Shown here: positions 25,983 through 34,569 of the stretch, piece by piece
Layout: every line of letters starts with the position of its first letter
Position numbering within the stretch: the first letter of the stretch is position 1
Origin: Fimenecus sp051881435
GTDB taxonomy: Bacteria; Bacillota; Clostridia; Oscillospirales; Acutalibacteraceae
Direction of reading: 5' to 3'
NCBI GenBank assembly: GCA_051881435.1
Contig: JBJEPW010000021.1
Span: 1 to 44,739 of the forward strand
Length of the DNA: 44,739 nucleotides
Position numbers and translations under genes: made by a program
Notes under the pieces: generated by a model
Told to the model about the DNA's origin: nothing
The model's input: only the letters and a program-made list of their open reading frames with translations
Database searches by the model: none

Positions 25983-27379
25983 AAACAATTTCAAGGCGTG
26001 CATTGACGCTTTATCTGCTAATTCTTCTTTTTATGGCAGGCTTTGTACTCCTGTTTTTTAATCTTGTCTCAAATTCAAATGTTTGGGCAATGAACCGTGC
26101 CGACCGTCACCTGTACTCGGAGGGCGTTCTGGCAACGGCAGGTGATATTCTTGATTCCGACGGCAATATTCTTGTAACTACAAAGGACGGCAAGCGCACA
26201 TACAGCGATAATAAAGCGCTTCGTATGGCAACGCTTCATACGGTGGGTGACAGTGCAGGCTATATTGCAAGCGGAGTTCAGACCTCATTTAAGGACGAGC
26301 TGACGGGATATACCCTCGTTGACGGCGTTTATAATCTGAAACGATACGGAAAAGGCAACGATGTTACCCTAACGCTCAATTCTGCAGTGTGCGAAACCGC
26401 ATATAAGGCGCTGGGAGATAAAAAGGGTACGGTCGCCGTTATGAATTATAAAACGGGCGAGCTTATTTGTATTGTTTCAACGCCCACATACGATGTTCTC
26501 AACAAGCCTGCGGAAATTCTCACCGATACAACAGGTAAATATGAGGGCGTATATATGAACCGTTTCTTTTCAGGTTTATATACTCCCGGCTCAACCTTTA
26601 AGGTGATAACCGCCGCCTGTGCTCTTGAAAATATCCCCGATATTAACGAGCGCACCTTTGAGTGCAAGGGTAAGGTACAGATTGGCGAAGGGTATGTTAT
26701 CTGCAACGGTACTCACGGAAAGATAAGCTTTGAAAAGGCGCTGAATTGCTCCTGCAACAGCGCGTTTGCACAGATTGCCGATGAGCTGGGTGCAGAAAAG
26801 CTTGCCGCAACGGCAGAAAGAATAGGCTTTAATACGCCCTTGCCCAATATCAGCGGAAAAATCAAGTGCTCTTCAAGTAAACTGAACTTATCAAACGCCG
26901 CAAGGCTTGACATAGGCTGGGCGGGAATAGGTCAATATACAACGCTTATAAATCCCTGCCATATGCTTACCGTTGTTTCCGCCATAGCCAACAACGGAAC
27001 GGCACAGTCGCCCTATATTGTAAGCAAGATAACCACGCCCGAGGGAAAAACAACCTTTACCGCGTCAAAAACGGAAATCGGTGAATATTTCCGGGCAGAT
27101 GTGGCGGGCAGACTCAGTAACCTGCTTCGTTCAAATGTGGAAAACTATTACGGCGATAACTATTTCCCCAAAATGGAGTTTTGCGGAAAAACGGGTACAG
27201 CGGAGATAAGCGACAACCCCGATGTGCGCCCAAATACGCTTTTTGTAGGGTATTCACGGCTTGACAGTATGCCCTTTGCCATAATCGTTGTTGTGGAGGA
27301 CTCCTCCTCAGGTATAAAGAACGCCGTCCCCGTGGCGTCAAAGGTAATGAAAACCGTAAAAAGTGAATACGGAAGTTAA
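25979..27379 (+). CDS. Class B penicillin-binding protein (PbpA/FtsI-like transpeptidase)
   Basis: D,D-transpeptidase cross-linking peptidoglycan outside the membrane. 466 aa, GTG start overlapping the SEDS gene by 4 bp. One N-terminal membrane helix (about residues 10-30), a short pedestal domain, then the transpeptidase domain. Catalytic motifs are S205-TFK, S258-CN and K404-TGTAE. The protein is short for class B PBPs, like actinobacterial PbpA, since it lacks large insertions and PASTA domains. It is the partner of the adjacent SEDS protein. Confidence 0.94.
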   Translation: MKTISRRALTLYLLILLFMAGFVLLFFNLVSNSNVWAMNRADRHLYSEGVLATAGDILDSDGNILVTTKDGKRTYSDNKALRMATLHTVGDSAGYIASGVQTSFKDELTGYTLVDGVYNLKRYGKGNDVTLTLNSAVCETAYKALGDKKGTVAVMNYKTGELICIVSTPTYDVLNKPAEILTDTTGKYEGVYMNRFFSGLYTPGSTFKVITAACALENIPDINERTFECKGKVQIGEGYVICNGTHGKISFEKALNCSCNSAFAQIADELGAEKLAATAERIGFNTPLPNISGKIKCSSSKLNLSNAARLDIGWAGIGQYTTLINPCHMLTVVSAIANNGTAQSPYIVSKITTPEGKTTFTASKTEIGEYFRADVAGRLSNLLRSNVENYYGDNYFPKMEFCGKTGTAEISDNPDVRPNTLFVGYSRLDSMPFAIIVVVEDSSSGIKNAVPVASKVMKTVKSEYGS

Positions 27380-27383
27380 AATT

Positions 27384-27424
27384 AACTCCTGCAATCGGAA
27401 AACAAAAGATTGCAGGAGTTTTTT
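27384..27424 (+). terminator. Rho-independent terminator of the wall operon
   Basis: AACTCCTGCAATC (27384-27396) pairs with GATTGCAGGAGTT (27408-27420), followed by TTTT. The 13-bp stem lies 5 bp after the PBP stop. Confidence 0.88.
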
Positions 27425-27429
27425 GTTTT

Positions 27430-27680
27430 GTAGGGTGCGACGACTCGGCGCACCGAAAAATCATATATCAACCTACGGCGCAAACCTTTTATTGCCCCCT
27501 CTGACGAGGGGGCTGGCGTGGCGACGCCACGACTGGGGGAGAGAAAAACTATTTGTTAACCGAATTTCTTTCTCTCCCTCCGTCTTTTGCTACGCAAAAT
27601 CCACCTCCCTCGTCAGAGGGAGGAAAATTCCTCCGGCTTTTCGGCAAATTTTACGGGACGGTGTGTGCACCGTCCCCTAC
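27430..27680. repeat. Composite palindromic repeat, copy B
   Basis: Same core as copy A: GCCCCCTCTGACGAGGGGGC (27494-27513) to CCTCCCTCGTCAGAGGGAGG (27604-27623). The outer modules differ: GTAGGGTGCGACGACTCGGC (from 27430) on the left and GGACGGTGTGTGCACCGTCC plus CCTAC on the right. Thus the cores are conserved while the end hairpins are swapped. Confidence 0.85.
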
Positions 27681-27740
27681 AAGCCAATTACATCAATTCT
27701 TAATTTTTCATTATATATCATTCATCATTCATTTATTTTC

Positions 27741-27769
27741 GGTGCGGCGGGAGCAAGCCCCCGCCCTAC
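27741..27769. repeat. Solo GC-rich hairpin module ending CCCTAC
   Basis: GCGGCGGGAGCAAGCCCCCG, then CCCTAC: an isolated palindromic module of the type that caps the composite repeats. Confidence 0.6.
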
Positions 27770-27798
27770 TTCCGCCGTTGAAATCGTATAAAATTCTC

Positions 27799-27824
27799 GG
27801 GCGGGCACAGAGTCCCGCCCCTAC
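27799..27824. repeat. Solo GC-rich hairpin module ending CCCTAC
   Basis: GGGCGGGCACAGAGTCCCGC, then CCCTAC. Second isolated module, 30 bp after the previous one. The stem sequence differs but the architecture is the same. Confidence 0.6.
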
Positions 27825-27885
27825 AACCTCAAAGGTTGAATTTTGAAAATTTTCGGTGTAATTTCACGGTGCTCGAGGTCGTGTA

Positions 27886-27914
27886 TTGTATTTTCCCTGA
27901 AAATATGTTAAAAT
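27886..27914 (+). promoter_or_regulatory. Putative rpe promoter
   Basis: TTGTAT (27886-27891), 17-base spacer, TAAAAT (27909-27914), just after the repeat cluster. Confidence 0.6.
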
Positions 27915-27946
27915 GAAATGATTATACAAAGGTGAGGAGCTTTATT

Positions 27947-28630
27947 ATGATGAAAATTTCCCCCTCTATTCTTTCCTGTGACTACGGAAAAATTGCAGAG
28001 GAATTAAAGGATATGGAGCGTTGCGGCGCGGATTATATACACATAGATGTTATGGACGGTCATTTTGTCCCCAATATCACTCTGGGCGCGCCTGTTGTTA
28101 AGTGCATAAGAAGCGCTACCGAGCTTCCCTTTGATGTTCATCTTATGATAAGCGAGCCGCTGAAATATATTGACGATTTCTGCGATGCGGGCGCCGATAT
28201 AATTACCTTTCATACAGAGTGCAGCTCACCTATCGGCGAAACGGTGGATAAAATCCTTTCCCGCGGCGTTAAAGCCTCTTTGACCGTTAAGCCTGCAACA
28301 CCCGCAGAAGATATTTTCCCATATCTCGATAAGCTTTCAATGGTGCTTGTAATGACCGTTGAGCCGGGCTTCGGCGGGCAGAGCTTTATGGAGGATATGA
28401 TGGGCAAGGTTGCTGCTCTCCGTAAAGAGATAGACTGCCGAGACTTAAACTGTGAAATTGAGGTTGACGGCGGAATAAACGAAAAAACCATCGCCCTGGC
28501 CGCAGGTGCAGGCGCAGATGTTTTTGTTTCGGGCAACGCTCTTTTCAAAAGCGAAAACCGCAAAGATACTGTTGAAAAATTCAAGGCGATTGCGGCTGAA
28601 AACTATTTAAAAAATATCGCTAAATATTGA
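27947..28630 (+). CDS. rpe: Ribulose-phosphate 3-epimerase
   Basis: Pentose-phosphate enzyme interconverting ribulose-5-phosphate and xylulose-5-phosphate. 227 aa TIM barrel. Signatures: KISPSILSCDYGKI, HIDVMDGHFVPNITLG, HLMIS, MTVEPGFGGQSF and EVDGGINEKTI, with metal/catalytic Asp and His residues in place. ATG at 27947 follows AGGTGAGGAG; a GTG inside that SD is rejected. Its end overlaps the convergent mecA-like gene by 11 bp. Confidence 0.95.
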   Translation: MMKISPSILSCDYGKIAEELKDMERCGADYIHIDVMDGHFVPNITLGAPVVKCIRSATELPFDVHLMISEPLKYIDDFCDAGADIITFHTECSSPIGETVDKILSRGVKASLTVKPATPAEDIFPYLDKLSMVLVMTVEPGFGGQSFMEDMMGKVAALRKEIDCRDLNCEIEVDGGINEKTIALAAGAGADVFVSGNALFKSENRKDTVEKFKAIAAENYLKNIAKY

Positions 28631-29135
28631 TAAATCCCATATGCCTGCCCCTTTCGTATATTGAGGCGGCAGTATATGGGCGGCTGATTTTCCCGAATTC
28701 CCCTAAAAGATGACCGTATTCCGATACAGAATTGGGAAATACAAGGTAAAAGCTGTTTTCCATACGGTAAACGGGGCACTGAATGTTCCGTGGCATGGTG
28801 TTTTTTGCCGCCGATAGAAAATCGAGAAAATCATCGGCACTTTCCATTTCAAAAACTGTGGGTATTTCCTGCTTCTTTACACGGTAGCGCTGTTTTTTAC
28901 GATTGGAAAAGGTGAAAATGAAAAAACATCCTCCGTTGTCGGTGGGTAATGCTTCAACGATGATTTTATCTCTTTGGGGATAATTCTCGCAGGGAATATC
29001 TTTTAAAATTGTTCTTATTACTCTTTCGGTATGCTCGTCGCTTTCAAGCGTATCGTATGTAATATTGAATTTTTTCATTTCTTCTCCCGACAATTCAACA
29101 AGTACAACATTGCTGTTAAGCGCTTCAAAGGTCAT
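28620..29135 (-). CDS. MecA-like ClpC adaptor protein
   Basis: Adaptor family that delivers substrates (for example ComK in Bacillus) to ClpCP. 171 aa. The N-terminal block VVLVELSGEEMKKFNITYDTLESDEHTERVIRTIL matches MecA's substrate-binding half in pattern (core ELSGEEMKKFNITYDTL). The C-terminal half (TVFEMESADDFLDFLSA, YRMENSFYLVF) matches the ClpC-binding domain. ATG at 29135 has GGAGG 8 bases upstream; longer in-frame readings are rejected. It is shorter than B. subtilis MecA (about 218 aa), lacking much of the acidic linker. Confidence 0.75.
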   Translation of the reverse strand: MTFEALNSNVVLVELSGEEMKKFNITYDTLESDEHTERVIRTILKDIPCENYPQRDKIIVEALPTDNGGCFFIFTFSNRKKQRYRVKKQEIPTVFEMESADDFLDFLSAAKNTMPRNIQCPVYRMENSFYLVFPNSVSEYGHLLGEFGKISRPYTAASIYERGRHMGFINI

Positions 29136-29229
29136 GGCGGTGTCCTCCGTAAAAGTGTTCTTATTCCATAATATTACGCGGACAGGCAATGTGCAATCAA
29201 TAAATTTTGGAAAAAGTGAGGCAAAGGTT

Positions 29230-30396
29230 TTGACAGATACAGTAACGCCGAAAAAATCTCAGGATTTTCTTGAAATCCGCCGGCAGATGGCAGATTATGC
29301 CGTGATGCTCGGGGCTGTTTTTGCCGCCGCATATTTTAATTACGGAATAAGAGTATTACTCCTTGTTTTTTGTTCTGTTTCGGCTTCTGCGATTTGCCGC
29401 AGACTGGGCGAAAAAATATTGGGCGGCGGTGCGTCAAGAGATTTTTCTTCTCTTGTAATCGGTGCGTCCGCGGCACTTTTACTGCCTGTTACCGCCCCTT
29501 GGTGGATGGCGGTTTGCGCAGGTGCGTTCGCCGTTACCGTGTGTGTTTTGCCCTTCGGTTCGGTTAAAAAATCGCCCTTTGTTCCCGCGGCATCTTCAAT
29601 TTGCTTTTTAACTCTTTGCTGGAGCGATAAAATGTTCAGCTATTCCTCAGGGAACACCCTTGCGCTTACTAAAATGCTCACGCAGAATATCTCTGTGGGC
29701 AGAAATTCGGTGGCTTTGCTTGAACTTCTTACAGGCAGTATCCCCTCTGCCGTAGGCGCGGGCAGTATTATCGCTTTGGCAGGTGCATTTATATATCTTG
29801 CGTTCAGGCGGCCGAAAAACTGTATTCCCGTAATAACCTTCCTTTCTGCTGTTGCAATAACGGCGGCTTTGTTCCCCAGAGTCAGCACGGGCAGAGGCGT
29901 TTCGGTGGTTATGGAGCTTTGCTCGGGAATGATGCTTTTCAGCGCTGTATTTTTTATGTCCTATCCGTCGGTTATGCCTCGGCGCCTTGTTTCCCGCGCG
30001 GTGTGGGGCTTTGCAGGCGGAATTATATGTATGCTTATCCGTCTTTTCGGAGCAATGGAGGAGTCGGTTTGCTTCGGAATACTCATAATCGACGCTATGT
30101 CGGAGCTTTTTGACCGTATTCCCTTAACACCGTGGGAGAAAAAGCGTATCAGAAAAGCCGAACCTTATGTTGAAATCTCTCCCGTTGCGGTGCCCGAAGA
30201 GGTGCTTAACGAAATTCCCGATATTGATGAGGAAAAAGATACGGCAGGTAACGGCGAACAGCCGAAAGAGGAAAAAACAAGCTCCGAAAACGCTGAAAAT
30301 ACCGAGCAGGAAAGTTTGGAAGATGTTATTTCGGAGGAAAATACGGTAAATGAAACCGAAGCTCCGTTTATTACGGGAGGTGACGGCAATGAGTGA
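29230..30396 (+). CDS. RnfD/NqrB-like membrane protein (degenerate)
   Basis: 388 aa. TTG at 29230 with GAGG at 29218-29221 is the best start. There are about nine or ten membrane helices, then a hydrophilic, Glu-rich tail (about residues 300-388). RnfD/NqrB subunits carry covalent FMN in Na+/H+-pumping ferredoxin:NAD or NADH:quinone reductases. Here the flavinylation motif SGAT appears as SSGNT (YSSGNTLALTKM), keeping the Thr. The family SIGETSALA block appears as SAVGAGSIIALAGAF. It is the first gene of an operon with RnfE- and RnfA-like genes; no rnfB, rnfC or rnfG is present. FMN attachment is uncertain. Confidence 0.75.
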   Translation: MTDTVTPKKSQDFLEIRRQMADYAVMLGAVFAAAYFNYGIRVLLLVFCSVSASAICRRLGEKILGGGASRDFSSLVIGASAALLLPVTAPWWMAVCAGAFAVTVCVLPFGSVKKSPFVPAASSICFLTLCWSDKMFSYSSGNTLALTKMLTQNISVGRNSVALLELLTGSIPSAVGAGSIIALAGAFIYLAFRRPKNCIPVITFLSAVAITAALFPRVSTGRGVSVVMELCSGMMLFSAVFFMSYPSVMPRRLVSRAVWGFAGGIICMLIRLFGAMEESVCFGILIIDAMSELFDRIPLTPWEKKRIRKAEPYVEISPVAVPEEVLNEIPDIDEEKDTAGNGEQPKEEKTSSENAENTEQESLEDVISEENTVNETEAPFITGGDGNE

Positions 30397-31390
30397 GAAA
30401 AAAAGGATTTTCAAGCGCATAAGAAACAGTGCCGTCATTAAAAATCCCTTGCTTTTTGAGGCGGTTGGGCTTTGCCCCGTGGTTGCCATTGCCCTTTCTT
30501 TAAGGCTTGCTCTGTTTCTTGCGTTAGTTACGGCAATCGAAATGGTGGTTTGCGAGGTTTTGGCGTCTTTAATGCTTAAAAATGTTCGCCGCTATTGGCG
30601 CGTTGCCCTTTATGTTATATTCGGCACGGCGATAATTTATCCCGTAATGTATGTTACAGGCAGATTTTTCCCCGATATGTCAATGAACTTCGGCGTTTAT
30701 CTGCCCCTTATGGCGGTTAATTCCCTTGTTGCACTCCACTGCGAAAGAGTTGCGGTGAAAAACAATGTGACCGATAGCCTTGTGGATGCACTTTCAGCTT
30801 CTTTAAGCTACGGTGCGGTAACGATAATAGTGGGATTTGTGCGTGAACTGCTGGCTTTGGGCACAATCGGCGGCGCGGATATTCATTTGCCCGTTAAATT
30901 TCCCGCTTTGCTCATGCCTTTCGGCGGACTTCTCATAATGGGCTTTCTTGCGGCGGCGCTCAAAGCCGTAATCAGCGTGAAATATCCCAACGCCTCGCCT
31001 GACAGAGCTTTTGACACCTCCGAAATCCGCCGCTCGCTCAAAGGCTCGCTGAAAGAGCTTATGAGCGATGATTATAACCCCTACGGAGAGGACGGAGAGA
31101 GCGACACTGCCGTTGTCAGAAAAGAGCGTAAACCAAAGGATAAAATAGCGGATAGAAAGAAAGAAAAACCTCCCCGCAGAGAAAAAGCAGTTAAAAAAGA
31201 AAAGCCGAAAACTCACAAATCGGCGAAAAAACATCAGGATAACAATCAAAAGAGCGAGGCTGTGCGCCGTACGCCGAAAATGGAGGACGGCAGAACATAC
31301 CTTGACGACTTTTCCGATATGCTCACAGAGCTTGAAGAGTACAAAACACGCAATGATGATACCGAAGATAAGGGAGGCGACGGACAATGA
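30389..31390 (+). CDS. RnfE/NqrD-like membrane protein with long charged C-terminus
   Basis: 333 aa. ATG at 30389 overlaps the RnfD-like gene by 8 bp and has GGGAGGTGA upstream. The membrane half matches RnfE: NPLLFEAVGLCPVVAIAL near residue 20 keeps the Cys (C29) that in Rnf ligates a membrane [2Fe-2S] cluster. The second ligand position TNC is VNS (S112), though C118 lies nearby in HCERVA. FVRELLALGTIGG matches LREIIGNGT. About 120 extra residues at the C-terminus are Lys/Glu-rich (for example KEKPPRREKAVKKEKPK) and would lie in the cytoplasm. Canonical RnfE lacks this tail. Confidence 0.75.
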   Translation: MSEKKRIFKRIRNSAVIKNPLLFEAVGLCPVVAIALSLRLALFLALVTAIEMVVCEVLASLMLKNVRRYWRVALYVIFGTAIIYPVMYVTGRFFPDMSMNFGVYLPLMAVNSLVALHCERVAVKNNVTDSLVDALSASLSYGAVTIIVGFVRELLALGTIGGADIHLPVKFPALLMPFGGLLIMGFLAAALKAVISVKYPNASPDRAFDTSEIRRSLKGSLKELMSDDYNPYGEDGESDTAVVRKERKPKDKIADRKKEKPPRREKAVKKEKPKTHKSAKKHQDNNQKSEAVRRTPKMEDGRTYLDDFSDMLTELEEYKTRNDDTEDKGGDGQ

Positions 31391-31980
31391 CAGTAATTTT
31401 AAAGCTTATTTCCGCCGCGCTTTATGTAATGCTTTTCCAAAACCTTATTTTCAACGGCGGATACGGCATAAGCGAGGCAATAAGAATGAGCGCAAAGCCC
31501 CGTCAGCTTTTGCCCATGACAATGTTTATAACATTTTTTTCCACAGTTGTTTCGGCAATATGCGCTCTGCTTGACGGTATTCAGAAAATTCACGGCTTAA
31601 ACGATGTGCTTCACGCCGTGGTGTTTACGGCGGTTCTGCTCGTGTGCTATTTTATAACGGTTTTTGCCGTGCTTATTTCAGGCAAAGCCTCTCCCCGCAC
31701 CGTTCGCAGAATAGGTATTGCCGCTCTTAATACCCTTGTTTTGGGCGTTCCGCTTATAAACTATCGCTCCGCCTTTACGGTATATGAGGCTGTGGGCGCG
31801 GGAATCGGTGCAGGCGCCGCCTATATTATTGCGGTATTACTGATAAATTCGGGACTTAAAGTCCTTGATATGAACAAAACTTTACCCAAGTGCTTTAAGG
31901 GAACTCCGGCGCTGTTTATTTACACCGCGCTTTTGTCAATGGCGTTTACGGGGATTTCAGGCACATCGGTACTAATTTAA
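31387..31980 (+). CDS. RnfA/NqrE-like membrane protein lacking cluster cysteines
   Basis: 197 aa, about six helices, ATG overlapping the previous stop by 4 bp. The C-terminal LPKCFKGTPALFIYTALLSMAFTGISG fits RnfA's VPxPFRGxxIALITAGLMSLAFMGFSG (quoted in part). NTLVLGVPLIN matches NCAVLGVALLN. The two Cys that would ligate the [2Fe-2S] cluster with RnfE are replaced: FLGLCP is FNGGYG and NCAV is NTLV. It therefore belongs to the family but probably cannot carry electrons in the known way. Confidence 0.75.
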   Translation: MTVILKLISAALYVMLFQNLIFNGGYGISEAIRMSAKPRQLLPMTMFITFFSTVVSAICALLDGIQKIHGLNDVLHAVVFTAVLLVCYFITVFAVLISGKASPRTVRRIGIAALNTLVLGVPLINYRSAFTVYEAVGAGIGAGAAYIIAVLLINSGLKVLDMNKTLPKCFKGTPALFIYTALLSMAFTGISGTSVLI

Positions 31981-31989
31981 GGGTTTAAT

Positions 31990-33126
31990 ATGGCTAAAAA
32001 AGATTCCTCCCCACGCAGATTAAAGGGGTATTATAAATTTTCAAAAAAATATCCCTCACGCCGAGGCACGGGGTATGCAATAGGTGAAAGCCGTAAAATG
32101 AAAAAAAGAGAACGCTCTTTGAAAATTTTGTCGGTATTCTTGCTGATTGCCCTTTTCGCCGTGGCTTTTGTGGGCGTGTCCCTTTATATTAAGCTTTCCG
32201 CCCGTCCCCTTCCCGAAAAAAAGCCTGAAACCGAAAATACGGTAACTGTTGAAAATATGGGCGAAATAAGGGCAATTTATCTTGAAAACGCCACGCTTGG
32301 CGATACGGACGGCTTTTCACGGTTCCTTGAAAATGCAAAGAAAAACGGTTTTAACGCCGTAATGCTTGATTTTAAAGACAGCAACGGTGTTCTCACCTAC
32401 GGTTCTTCCTTAATTGATATTCCCGCAGGATATGAATATAATGCAGTAAATCAGGCTGTTCTGGACAGAATAAAGGCAGAGGGCTTTAAGGTAATAGCGA
32501 GAGTTTACTGCTTTGAGGACAGTATTTCTCCCCAAAGGTTGGGCGCTTATGTTTATGAGGACGCAGAAAAAACAAAAATCTGGTTTGACGCTCCTGCCGT
32601 ACAGGGCGGCGGAGTATGGCTGGACCCTGTAAACGAAAGGGCGCAGAATTATCTTTGCTCCGTAATCAAAGAAATTTCCGCTTTCGGCGCAGACTGTATT
32701 TATTTGGAGTCCGTACAGTTCCCCACAGCGTACGGCGGTGCGGTACCAGTTTTTACAACAGACGATACAACGCTCAACAAAAATCAGGTGCTTATGCAGT
32801 TTATAGAAAAAGCAGCTTCGGCGGCGGGAAATCACCCGCTGTTTATCGGCACATCTTATGACGGTGCCGTTGGCGGCGACGCCGAAAAACTGGGCGGTAC
32901 GCTTTTTGACACGGCGGCCTCGGTTTGCTCACCCCTTATTGAAAAGCCGGAAAGCGGCGATTATATCGGTTTAATTGAGACGGAATATGCAAAGCTTAAC
33001 AACAGCGCAAAAAACAACTTTGCAACCTTAAAGGTTATCCCCACAGTTAGAAATCAGCCCGAGGACACAAAGTTTTACGAAAAATTGTCACAAAGCAATA
33101 CAAGCAGTTATATTATTATTGAATAA
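31990..33126 (+). CDS. DUF4015 putative glycoside hydrolase, membrane-anchored
   Basis: 378 aa. It starts with a basic cytoplasmic segment and a membrane helix (about residues 44-68), then an extracellular TIM-barrel-like domain. Family blocks: IRAIYLENATL, KKNGFNAVMLDFKDSNGVLTY, FKVIARVYCFED, and GGGVWLDPVNERAQNYLCSV (typical WLDPYN). The usual FDYIRFP strand motif reads YLESVQFP, with the Asp replaced by Glu. Such proteins are presumed to act on cell-wall or surface glycans; activity here is uncertain. It sits 9 bp after the RnfA-like gene and probably belongs to that operon. Confidence 0.78.
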   Translation: MAKKDSSPRRLKGYYKFSKKYPSRRGTGYAIGESRKMKKRERSLKILSVFLLIALFAVAFVGVSLYIKLSARPLPEKKPETENTVTVENMGEIRAIYLENATLGDTDGFSRFLENAKKNGFNAVMLDFKDSNGVLTYGSSLIDIPAGYEYNAVNQAVLDRIKAEGFKVIARVYCFEDSISPQRLGAYVYEDAEKTKIWFDAPAVQGGGVWLDPVNERAQNYLCSVIKEISAFGADCIYLESVQFPTAYGGAVPVFTTDDTTLNKNQVLMQFIEKAASAAGNHPLFIGTSYDGAVGGDAEKLGGTLFDTAASVCSPLIEKPESGDYIGLIETEYAKLNNSAKNNFATLKVIPTVRNQPEDTKFYEKLSQSNTSSYIIIE

Positions 33127-33439
33127 ACTGCTTACGGCTTTAATTTATAATTTCCTCAAGTGATAATTCTTCGGTACTTGCCGTTTACTAAACGCCATAC
33201 ATTTATAGTTCGAATATTTTGTTCAACCCATATTATAATTTTGATAAGTATACTTGCAACAAACAAAGAAATCCATTGATTTTTTTGTTTGTTTTTTTAA
33301 TTTTTTTGCATTCTCCGTTGATATAGCCAATACTTTTATTTTAGAATGAAAGAAAATAAAAGCATGGCAGGAGAGTGTGTACAATTTGCTGATATAGTAA
33401 ACGATTAAGAGAAATTTTTGTTGTTTGAGGGTTTTGATT
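33127..33439. other. AT-rich intergenic stretch
   Basis: 313 bp with long T tracts. The only candidate signal is TTGATA (33318-33323), 17-base spacer, TTAGAA (33341-33346), a weak promoter for the next gene. No repeat, RNA gene or terminator was recognised. Confidence 0.4.
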
Positions 33440-34552
33440 ATGAAAAGAATTATAAAATCATTAATATGTTTGATATTGGCTTTAATAATATTATCGTCTT
33501 TTTCTACAAGCGTATTTGCATATGAGTATGGTTCGTTCGATGTAAAATCGTTGATTAAAGTTGAAAAAAAGGGCAATACGGAAATTTGCAGTATTAGTTC
33601 TGAAAATATTAACAGAATCAAAAATTCAAAGTCTAAAAGATTTAAAAATATCAGTGATGAGGAAAAACTGAATTGTATTTTTGAAGCATTGGGTTTTGAT
33701 ATTGGAGCGCAACAACAGAAAACAATTTATAAGAAGCTTTCTCTTGCTCAAATAGAAAGCATTGAAATTAAAAAGATATATGTAAAAGTAAGTGAAAACG
33801 GGAACCGGGAAGTAATCAGTAAAAATGAAGCTATTGCAGCAGCACAAGCAAAGAATGAATCTTTAGAGAGTATAAGTCCTGTTGCATCTTTCGGTGTTAT
33901 GGCTGCCTCGGATACAGGACCGACAGCGAGTCATGGAAATGAGCAACCGATTATTGACCCTGAAAACTATATGGAACAAAGTATTTCCGTGATTTATACA
34001 CCGAACTACAATGGTCCCGGTACAACTCCCGGACGATATTTTGTAATGGCGGGCTTTAACTGGTTGACACCTCCTTCGAAACGTCATGCGGATTGTATGG
34101 GCATGTATTCAAATCAATTTAACTGGGTCGATAGAATTCCCGGCGAAGATTCAAATTACGGCTTTTTTGTTTCTTTTTATAAGTATGTATATGACGGTAA
34201 CGGCAACATCGCTAGTGTTGAAGAAATTGCAGATGAATTAGATGAAGACAATGCAACAATATCTAATCCTTATGGTTTTTGTTTTGAATACAACCTCAAA
34301 AACAATTTTTTACAAATTAGATATGATGGATTCAATTTTTTGATTTTCGGCGTATGTAGAGTAATAGATTACAACAATGTATATCAATCACTTTCTATGA
34401 GCTCTGAATATATACACATAAATAGTTTGGTTTCAATTTCTCCTTCATTTAGTGTCGGACCTGTTGGCATTAGCATAAGCAGCAACAGTACAAAAACCCA
34501 AAAATTTACCGGTTCTCACGAATGGGATTATTACAATGATTACTATGCTTAA
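33440..34552 (+). CDS. Secreted protein of unknown function
   Basis: 370 aa. ATG at 33440 with GAGGG upstream gives a clean signal peptide MKRIIKSLICLILALIILSS…VFA, cleavage near residue 27. The mature part has a Lys-rich N-terminal region, then a Ser/Gly/Asn-rich beta-like domain (GPGTTPGRYFVMAGFNW; FSVGPVGISISSNS near the end). No family recognised. Composition is clearly more AT-rich than the flanking conserved genes, suggesting acquired DNA. It precedes a small membrane protein by 17 bp and the two are probably one unit. Confidence 0.75.
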   Translation: MKRIIKSLICLILALIILSSFSTSVFAYEYGSFDVKSLIKVEKKGNTEICSISSENINRIKNSKSKRFKNISDEEKLNCIFEALGFDIGAQQQKTIYKKLSLAQIESIEIKKIYVKVSENGNREVISKNEAIAAAQAKNESLESISPVASFGVMAASDTGPTASHGNEQPIIDPENYMEQSISVIYTPNYNGPGTTPGRYFVMAGFNWLTPPSKRHADCMGMYSNQFNWVDRIPGEDSNYGFFVSFYKYVYDGNGNIASVEEIADELDEDNATISNPYGFCFEYNLKNNFLQIRYDGFNFLIFGVCRVIDYNNVYQSLSMSSEYIHINSLVSISPSFSVGPVGISISSNSTKTQKFTGSHEWDYYNDYYA

Positions 34553-34569
34553 TTATGAGGTGCACTACT

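Noticed and set aside
27363..27846. Short plus-strand ORFs giving LPPLTRGLAWRRHDWGRE-like peptides
   Set aside because: They are translations of the palindromic repeat; the same peptide appears at every copy (also near 38873) without SD or conserved start.
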